Below are positions 56,483-64,000 of a stretch of DNA of 64,000 bases, one piece after another. The notes under the pieces are model-generated. The model saw only the letters and a program-made list of their open reading frames with translations. It was not told where the DNA came from and searched no databases. Origin of the DNA: Ehretia macrophylla (Eukaryota > Streptophyta > Magnoliopsida > Boraginales > Ehretiaceae); NCBI GenBank assembly GCA_037974665.1, contig CM075768.1, positions 3,250,501-3,314,500 of the forward strand, in the 5' to 3' direction. How positions within the stretch are numbered: the first letter of the stretch is position 1; each line of letters begins with the position of its first letter. A program made the translations under genes and the position numbers.

Positions 56483-56546
56483 TTGACCAAGTTTTAAGTG
56501 GTTTGACCTTTGACCTTTGACCTTTGACCATTTGAGACCTTATAAG
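56483..56546 (+). promoter_or_regulatory. Gypsy-4 LTR promoter: five W-boxes and TATA
   Basis: TTGACC at 56483, 56503, 56510, 56517 and 56524. The last four are exactly 7 bp apart (TTTGACC tandem), ending 11 bp before TTATAAG (56540-56546). The array is repeated unchanged in the 3' LTR (63722-63785). It suggests WRKY-responsive, stress-type transcription. Confidence 0.65.
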
Positions 56547-58014
56547 CTAAAATAATAGGCAAAATAAAAAAAAAAACAGCAGCAAATAGAGAGAGCAGGC
56601 CGTGAGCTTTGAGGGAGAAAAAAAAAAGATTTCAACTTCCAATCTTTCATTCTTCGCGAGAGCTTGTGCGGGGTGATTACCAAGGCAACCAATGTTGTTT
56701 TCCTAGCGACTAGGAGTACCTAAGGTGAGGGAAGCATGTTATTTGCGCATTTATACGTTGTGTTAGTTAACTTTATCAGTTTTTAGATTTATCCGTAGAT
56801 CGTTATTTAAAGCGAATTGATGCTTCTAAAATGTTCCTTAGCATTGGTAGAACATGTATTTATGGCTTTGTAACATTTTCTGCGGTTAAATGTTGTGATT
56901 GCAACTTGAATTGTGATATGAATAGTACTTTGTGAATAGTAAAACCTTGAACCGTTGAAATTCCGCTGTTATGCTTTCCGTTGATGTAAAAACGTGCTAG
57001 GTATGCTAGACTGCTAAATTGTGTGGTTTGTTTGGGTTGCGTAGTGGAAAAAACGAGAATTAAGCCTTTGGGAAAGTCGGGGTCGTTTAGGTCGACATTT
57101 GCGTTTTCTCGTTTTGCGTATTGGCATTGCTTCGGGAAGCCATGGAAGCACTTTTGGTGCGAATATGGCGTTGGTTGGGTGTTTGGTTGTTGTAGTTGTA
57201 GTTCAAACGAGAAAGGGGGAAATCGGGGCTTTGCGCGAGTTCTAGGGTGAAGTAAGGTTTCGGGGTCTTTAGACGTGCCTTATGGTGACCTAGGAGGGTT
57301 GGCGAAGTCGGTTTCCAGAACTCGTGGCTCGTTTGGAAATGGTAGCATTTTGATAGTTGGGGCCGATTTGTGTTTTTGTGAGTTTACTTGTCTTTATGCT
57401 TATAGAATGCTTAGAATTACTTGAATTACTTGTTTGAGTTGTTTTGGATTGAATTGCTTATCAAATTGCTGCTATTGCGTGCGAGAGTAACCTACTTTGT
57501 TATTCTCCCACGTGTGGTTTATCGCTTGTTTATCGCTTGTTTATTGCTTGTTTATTGTCTTGTATCGAGTCTTGCATGGCATAGTGTCTCGCACGTGAGT
57601 GATGGGCCTCTCTGGGTAGCCTTGGGTTGCCAGTGTTAGTTGCTCTAGCTCCGTTGCTATTCCCTTTCTCGCTTGGGTTGCCTCCCAGTGAGATTTGGGT
57701 CGTAGGATTGATGGATACTTCCGGAGTATTCCAAACTGGTGTTATAAGGTGGTTTTGGGCTGGCGCGTCGTCATCGAATTCGTGTTTGAAAGTGGTTCGT
57801 GAAAAGAGTATCGTATCCTTTGATTGAGTGTTTGCAGCTTTAAATACTTGCCTTGCTTAATTGATGGCTTTGGTTGTATCTTTATATGATTTGTATGTAT
57901 TGCGTGGTATTGCATTGCATACTTTTCTCATCTCCGTCCTTGAGACCAATTGCCCTCGCTGAGCAATAGTTTTTGCTCATTCCTCTCTATACTATGTTTT
58001 TACAGGAGTAGTTG

Positions 58015-58070
58015 AGGCAGACCCTCTCGAGGTAATTGAGGAGGAGGAGCAGGTGGAGGTGTTTCCGTGA
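58015..58070 (+). other. LTR acidic mini-ORF, Gypsy-4 version
   Basis: After GTTTTTACAG it reads GVVEADPLEVIEEEEQVEVFP-stop. It has the same position, start (GV) and end (P-stop), and the same acidic character as in Gypsy-1 to -3, but little identity. Unspliced it has no upstream ATG before a stop. The pol-end donor of Gypsy-4 is in a different phase, so the fusion model does not hold for this copy as read. Confidence 0.4.
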
Positions 58071-58514
58071 TAGCACTTACCTGCTTTGCTGGTGGTTGGT
58101 TACCAGTTTTGTGCAAACCTTGTTGTTATGTATATTGCGTGAAGGAAGCTTAATTTTGAGGCTTGTAGCCTTGTATGTATTTTCCTATTTTGAGACCTTT
58201 AATGGTCTTATGTTGTAATGAATTAAAGTTGTAATGTTGTAACTTGTAACTGATGATTAGTGAAGAAATGCATGCTAGTGGCTAATGGTTTAGTGGCATA
58301 AGTACTTGCGTAGTATGCATGGCATTTTTGGTTTGGATAGTTGGATAATAAGAAATGTATGTTTTATAGAAAGTTGACTTGTTTGATTATTTTATAGCTT
58401 TCGCAAGTATTATATTGTTTTTAGGGTTTTCCGATCGTCCGCGGTACAGAGGAGACTCCGTCCGTGTGTCGGGTCCGGGCTTGGCCTTTTGCGGGGTTGG
58501 GTCGGGGCGTGACA

Positions 58515-58826
58515 TCTTTAGGTGGTATCAGAGCATGATAGTCTTGCATGAGCCGGGATATGATTCTCGGTCTGTGGGGTAAAGGTCTAAAATGCTAAAG
58601 TGTTTATGAATGATTGCTAAGTGAAAAGAAAATGTTCTAGCATGACTTTGTGAACTTGGAATGTTTATGTCTTTAAGTGAAATAGTTTGGCAAGTTAAAC
58701 TTGTCTTATGTGAATTGTGTGATAGAATATTGGATTGTTATTGACTTGAGTGTTATCTAATCTTATGTGTTATATTTCTGTCTATAAACTGCTTTTAAAT
58801 GTTGCCAGCTATTGTGAGTTGCTACT
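58515..58826 (+). other. Gypsy-4 PBS (58523-58534) and leader
   Basis: TGGTATCAGAGC eight bases after the LTR end is the initiator tRNA-Met site. The AT-rich leader has no gene. Just upstream of gag, ATGTTGCCAG|CTATTG (about 58799-58814) is acceptor-like, 18 nt before the ATG. Confidence 0.85.
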
Positions 58827-61800
58827 ATGCCGCCACGTCGTGGTACTCAAGGTATAGGATCAGATGAAGAGGCAGCAGAACAGGGTCAGCAGCCGTTGCC
58901 TGAGCAGTTTATGGCTACCATGACTACTGCAGTAGACCGGATCACACAGGTACTACATGAGCAGAGGCAGGACCGGATTAATCCCCAGGGTAATCAAGCT
59001 AATCCTGGTGGACAGGGGTACAGAGTTGAGAATAACCAGCTTGAGAAATTTCTGAGGCACGAGCCAGGAAAGTTCTTCGGGGAGCCGGATGATGAGGCGG
59101 CCGAGAGATGGATTAATCGAGTGGAGAAAATTTTCACTGCTTTGAGGTATACCGATGAGGCAAGAATAGATTATGCATCATTTTTATTTGAGGGTGATGC
59201 AGAGCAGTGGTGGAATACTGTTAGGCTGAGGTGGGATTGTGAGGATGTTCCACATTTATGGGATGATTTTGTAAGTGAGTTCCGGGACAAATATATTCCC
59301 GAGATGGCAATGGAGAGACGGGAAGATGAGTTTGTGGCCCTGAAGCAGGGAAACATGACCGTTGCACAATATGAGGCTAGATTTGTTAGCCTGTCGAGGT
59401 ATATGCCCGAGTTGGTACGGCCAGCTAGGAGGATGATACATAGGTTTGTCCGTGGGTTGAGAATGGACATACAGTTGCATTGGACTGGACAGACCTACAC
59501 TACTTTTCCCGAGGCATTTCAGGCAGCCTCGAAGTTTGAGAAACGGAAGGCTGAGATGTTAGCCGAGAGCAGTCAGCCGAGTAAGAAGCAGTTTTTGGGC
59601 CAGAGCAGCCAGAGTCAGCCGAGGCAGTTTCAGGCTTCTGCACAGGGTCCTCAGCAACGTCCGTATCAGCCACAGCAGCAGATTCAGGCTAGACCAGCTG
59701 TGACTAGACCTCAGCAGGGAGGTACAGTTCCTACCCCTGCCAGAGCCCCAGCACCTACAGGAAACACTGCGGTTAGGCAAAATCAGCAGTGTGATTATTG
59801 TAATCGACCAGGGCATATTGAGGCTAACTGCTGGAGGAAGAGTGGGAAATGTACGGGTTGTGGCAGTGATGAGCATAGGGTGAAGGATTGCCCTAAATTT
59901 AATAATGTTCAGGGCCGTGGTGGAGGCCGAGGTGTTCAGAATAGGGCTGCAGGTGCACGACCAGCACAGAGAGTTCAGGCTAGGGTCTTTGCACTGGATG
60001 CAGAGGAGCTGCCCGATAATACAGCTATAGTGGAAGGTACCTTTCTTCTCAATACTCAGCCAGTTAAAGTTTTGATTGATCCTGGAGCTACGCATTCGTT
60101 TATAACTCCTGCATGTGCACGATCTGTGAATGTTTGCATTGATAATTTGCCTCATGAAGTTGAAGTTAGTACTCCTTTGGGTGCAAAATTTGTTGCTGAA
60201 TCTATTTGCAAATCTTGTGATATATGTATAGAGAACCGTAAATTTCCTGCTGATTTAATTATATTACCATTCCGTGACTTTGAAATCATTTTGGGAATGG
60301 ACTGGTTGGTAAAGTATTATGCACAGTTGGATTGTAGAACAAAGATCGTTTATCTTAAGGTTCCTGACCTACCGGTACTAGAGATTATTGGGAACTGCAG
60401 GGCTGCCCGCATTCCACTTTTATCAGCGATCAAGACTTCTAAGTTGTTGAATAGGGGTTGTGAAGCCTACTTAGCCTATTTGATCAATCAGCCTGCTGAT
60501 AAGTTGAGTTTGAATGAAGTTCCGATTGTTAGAGACTTCCCTGGTGTATTTCCCGAGGAATTACCGGGTTTACCACCGGATAGGGAGATTGAGTTCGTGA
60601 TTGATCTTGTGCCAGGCACTGCGCCAATTTCTAGGAGTCCTTACAGGATGGCATCGGCTGAACTTCAGGAGTTAAAAATTCAGCTTCAGAACTTGCTTGA
60701 GAAAGGGTTTATACAACCTAGTTCTTCACTGTGGGGCGCACCTGTGTTGTTTGTGAGAAAGAAAGATGCCACGCTACGGTTATGCATTGATTACAGGGGA
60801 CTTAATCAAGTCACGATTAAGAATAAATACCCCTTGCCGTTGATTGAAGAATTGTTTGACCAGTTGCAGGGTGCGAGTGTTTACTCCAAATTTGACTTGA
60901 GGCAGGGTTACTATCAACTTAGAATTCGGAGTGACGATATACCAAAGACGGTATTCAGGACTAGATATGGCCACTATGAATTTGTTGTTTTGCCGTTTGG
61001 ATTGACAAATGCACCAGCCGCATTCATGGACTTGATGCAGAGGGTTTTTCGGCCTTACCTTGATCAGTTTGTCGTGATCTTCATTGACGACATTTTAGTG
61101 TATTCGAAGAACGAGGCTGAACATGAGCAACACTTGAGGATTGTGCTTCAGACTTTGCAGGAAAACAAGCTTTTTGCTAAATTCAGCAAGTGTGAGTTCT
61201 GGTTGAACCAGATATCTTTTCTAGGCCATATCATTTCAGATCGAGGAATTTCTGTGGACCCAGCTAAGATTGAAGTTGTTTCAGCTTGGAAGAGACCTAA
61301 GACGGTGCCAGAGATTCGGAGTTTTCTTGGATTGGCAGGTTACTACCGGAGATTTGTTAAAGACTTTTCTAAAATTTCTGGACCTTTGAGCCAGTTAACT
61401 CGGAAGAAAGTTGCTTACAATTGGGATGCCAAGTATGAATCCAGTTTCCAGGAATTGAAGAAGAGACTAACTACAGCTCCTATACTAGCTTTACCTGAGG
61501 GAACAGAGAACTTCGTTGTCTACAGTGATGCATCTAAAGAAGGATTGGGCTGTGTTTTAATGTAGAATGGTAAGGTGATTGCCTATGCTTCTAGGAAATT
61601 GAAACCTTATGAAGTCAATTACCCTACACATGATCTTGAGTTAGCTGCAGTTGTGTTTGCATTGAAGAAGTGGCGTCATTACTTGTGGGGTTGCAGATTT
61701 GAAATATTTACTGACCACAAGAGTCTCAAGTATTTGTTTTCACAGAAGGATCTAAATATGAGGCAGCGGAGATGGCTAGAGCTATTGGGTGGTTATAACT

Positions 61801-63443
61801 GTTCTATTAACTATGTGCCAGGTAAGGCAAATGTTGTTGCTGATGCTTTGAGCCGAAAGGCTACTGTTGCGAGCTTGATTATCAAGGACTGGGAGACTTT
61901 GGAAGAAATTTGTTCGTGGAAACCAGAAGCTACTGAGGTAGGGATTCGGTTTGCTAGTTTACAGATTCAGTCAGGGCTGCTAGCACAGATCAGAGAGGCT
62001 CAGAAGACTGATCCTCACATCTTGAAGATCCAAGAGAAAGCTAAAGGGGGAGAGTCGGAGTTTAAATTACATGCAGATGGCATTTTCAGATTCAGGGATA
62101 GAGTATGTGTTCCTGATGATCCGACTTTGAAGAATGAGATCCTGTCCGAGGCACATAATTCGAGGTACACGATTCACCCGGGCAGTACTAAGATGTATAA
62201 AGATTTGAAGCAACACTTCTGGTGGAACAATATGAAGAGGGAGATTGCTGGGTATGTATCCAGATGTTTGACTTGTCAGAGGGTTAAAGTTGAGCATCAG
62301 AGGCCAGCCGGACTTCTACAGCCGTTATCGATTCCGCAATGGAAGTGGGTACATATTACAATGGACCTTGTGACCGATCTTCCTAGATCTCCGAGAGGAT
62401 GTGATTCTGTTTGGGTTGTTGTGGACCGCTTGACTAAAGTTACACATTTTATTCCCGTGAACAAACAGGATAGCCTTGATAAGCTAGCTGAATTGTATGT
62501 TGCTAATATTGTGAGATTGCATGGAGTACCACAGAGTATAGTGTCAGATAGGGATCCCAGATTCAGATCTCGTTTTTGGCAGAAGTTGCAAGAGGCCATG
62601 GGAACTAAGTTGAGCTTCAGTACTGCATATCATCCGCAAACTGATGGCCAGTCTGAGAGAACCATCAGGATTTTGGAAGACATGCTTCGAGCATGTGTGC
62701 TAGACTTTGGGAAGAATTGGGAGAAGTTTTTGCCTTTAGCAGAGTTCGCCTACAACAATAGTTATCAATCTACTATAGGTATGGCTCCCTACGAGGCATT
62801 GTATGGTCGTAAATGCAGATCCCCGTTATATTGGGAGGAGGTTGGAGAGATGAGAACAGTTGATCCGACTGTGTTACCTGAGATGATTAAGATGGTAGAT
62901 AATGTTCACCTTATTCGCCAGCGTATGCTTACAGCTCAGAGTCGTCAGAAGAGTTATGCAGATAAGCACCGTCGGGATCTTAAGTTTGATTTGGGAGATT
63001 GGGTGTTTCTTAAGATTTCTCCACGGAAGGGATTGATTCGGCACGGTAAGAGCGGGAAGCTTAGTCCCAGGTATGTGGGTCCGTATGAGATCACCGAAAA
63101 GGTAGGTCCTTTGGCTTATCGATTAGCTTTGCCTCCGAGCTTGTCGCGACTGCATGATGTGTTTCACGTGTCTATGTTGAAGAAGTATCATCCAGACCCT
63201 TCGCATGTACTTGAACCAGAGCCTTTGCAGATTGAAGAGAAGTTATCCTACGAAGAGAAACCGATTAGAATTGTGGATCGGAAGATTCAAGAGCTTCGCA
63301 GAAAGAGTATTCCGTTAGTGAAGGTTCTGTGGAATCATCATGGGTTTGAGGAAGCGACATGGGAAAGAGAGGACCAAGTTCGGGATCAGTATCCGGAGTT
63401 GTTTGTTGACCAGGTAAGAATTGCGTGGGCGCAATTGTTTTAA
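58827..63443 (+). pseudogene. gag-pol: Gypsy-4 gag-pol, one nonsense codon
   Basis: 1539 codons in one frame, split by a single TAG at 61563-61565 (residue 913, within RNase H; related copies have CAG). Gag core is at about 90-200 ([24 protein letters not shown]), with knuckles near 321 ([14 protein letters not shown]) and 341 ([14 protein letters not shown]). Protease near 418 reads [10 protein letters not shown]: the Ser of the DSG motif is Pro (codon 60081-60083), probably harmful. [11 protein letters not shown] is near 752 and RNase H YSDASKEG near 901. The integrase zinc region is near 1115-1150. D, D and E lie in [15 protein letters not shown] and DGQSERT (about 1178, 1240, 1273). The chromodomain-like tail [12 protein letters not shown] is near 1495. 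Length and order match Gypsy-1. Start ATG 58827 (MPPRRGTQG) follows the leader. Dead or dependent on helpers as it stands. Confidence 0.93.
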
Positions 63444-63454
63444 GGGGGAGAGGG
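63414..63454 (+). other. Gypsy-4 donor-like GTAAGA, hairpin and PPT
   Basis: CAG|GTAAGA at 63411-63419, hairpin AATTGCG-TGGG-CGCAATT (63419-63436), PPT AAGGGGGAGAGGG up to 63454. Relative to Gypsy-1 one T-A pair of the stem has become G-C on both sides. Confidence 0.65.
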
Positions 63455-64000
63455 TGTAATACCCGAGCCCGGAATATGAATTTTCTTTGTTTATTATTTT
63501 GAAAATTTTATTTCCTTAAATTCTTTGTGAATTAACTGTTACTTTCTAGTCGACGCAACGTGCATTGCATTTAAGGAGCGATAGCTAGATAACGATTTCC
63601 AGTCCTCAGCAAATAGTGAAACTAGTATTTAGATGACTTAAATTTTATATTTTAAATATTGCTAGCTTTATTTGAACTTACCATAGCTGAAACGGCTTTA
63701 AAACGCGCGAAATAGGGGCCTTTGACCAAGTTTTAAGTGGTTTGACCTTTGACCTTTGACCTTTGACCATTTGAGACCTTATAAGCTAAAATAATAGGCA
63801 AAAAAAAAAAAAAAAACAGCAGCAAATAGAGAGAGCAGGCCGTGAGCTTTGAGGGAGAAAAAAAAAAGATTTCAACTTCCAATCTTTCATTCTTCGCGAG
63901 AGCTTGTGCGGGGTGAGTACCCAGGCAACCAACAGTGTTTTCCTAGCGATTAGGAGTACCTAAGGTGAGGGAAGCATGTTATTTGCGCATTTATACGTTG
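63455..64000 (+). repeat. Gypsy-4 3' LTR, first 546 bp
   Basis: Starts TGTAATACCCGAG directly after the PPT and matches 56216-56760. Differences include the poly-A tract near 63800 and the stretch 63916-63950. Cut by the window end. Confidence 0.95.

Larger units (their letters stand above)
56216..58514 (+). repeat. Gypsy-4 5' LTR
   Basis: 2299 bp, TGTAATACCCGAG to CGGGGCGTGACA, followed by the PBS. It shares the terminal GGGGCGTGACA with the other gypsy LTRs. Inside: W-box cluster and TATA (56483-56546), donor CTAAG|GTGAGG at 56725, acceptor GTTTTTACAG at 58015 and an acidic frame to 58070. Confidence 0.95.
56216..64000 (+). mobile_element. Gypsy-4, near-complete gypsy element (right end outside window)
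   Basis: 5' LTR 56216-58514, PBS, leader, gag-pol 58827-63443, PPT, and the first 546 bp of the 3' LTR. Same domain plan as Gypsy-1 but a distinct family (LTR starts TGTAATACCCGAGCCC). The LTR parts that can be compared differ at only about ten positions in 546, so it is fairly young. One nonsense codon and a changed protease motif suggest this copy is not autonomous. The target duplication (left flank GTTTG) cannot be checked. Confidence 0.9.

Noticed and set aside
1..64000. CRISPR arrays, rRNA, organelle inserts, bacterial operons
   Set aside because: No spaced short repeats, rRNA motifs or organelle genes were seen; all recognisable coding sequence is retroelement-derived.

Overview
This window is a block of nested transposable elements from a flowering-plant nuclear genome, probably a eudicot. 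I find no convincing host gene, tRNA, rRNA or CRISPR array. The evidence is wholesale LTR-retrotransposon content: Ty1/copia and Ty3/gypsy polyproteins, primer-binding sites (PBS) complementary to plant initiator tRNA-Met, polypurine tracts (PPTs), 5-bp target duplications, an Athila-type leader, a plant L1-like LINE and AT-rich flanks.

Layout. (1) 1-5415: decayed plus-strand copia element (Copia-1) with its 3' LTR at 3091-5415, inserted into (2) a minus-strand copia of the SIRE/Maximus type (Copia-2). Copia-2 runs from an env-like ORF (5416-6159) through pol (6480-9582) to gag (9583-10840 and 20585-21012). (3) Gypsy-1 (10841-20584, minus) sits inside Copia-2 gag with a perfect AACAT duplication. 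It has two 2375-bp LTRs about 99.4% identical by eye and an uninterrupted 1592-codon gag-pol frame, and is the youngest and most complete element here. (4) 21054-22971: short LTRs of about 240 bp shared by Copia-2, a deletion derivative and a TRIM-like unit. (5) 22972-24954: LINE remnant, minus. (6) 24955-27200 plus 47027-48173: Athila-like LTR, PBS and gag, split by Gypsy-3 (27201-47026). Gypsy-3 itself contains Gypsy-2 (27772-35710, duplication CACAT) and a solo LTR (41555-43780). (7) 48174-49477: copia LTR. (8) 49478-49942 plus 55372-56215: a gypsy LTR split by a Tat-lineage fragment (integrase plus an antisense, intron-containing gene). (9) 56216-64000: Gypsy-4, nearly complete, with one nonsense codon; its 3' LTR runs off the window.

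Gypsy-1 to -4 and the solo LTR are related chromovirus-like elements (Tekay/Del-like, inferred), and comparing them reveals structure beyond ordinary annotation. Their LTRs share paired or clustered W-box motifs just upstream of a TATA box, a consensus 5' splice site (AAG|GTGAG), a 3' splice site, and a short acidic reading frame ending VDESYVPESYP-stop whose changes are almost all at third codon positions. At the end of pol each carries a GTAAGA donor-like site followed by a small hairpin with a compensatory base change, directly before the PPT. In Gypsy-1, -2 and -3, splicing the pol-end donor to the LTR acceptor would keep the reading frame and append this acidic tail to Pol. Gypsy-2 lacks its 5' LTR remainder and PBS exactly between the LTR donor and a GT-AG acceptor just before gag, as if a spliced RNA had been copied into DNA. 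These are sequence-based inferences; RNA data would decide them.
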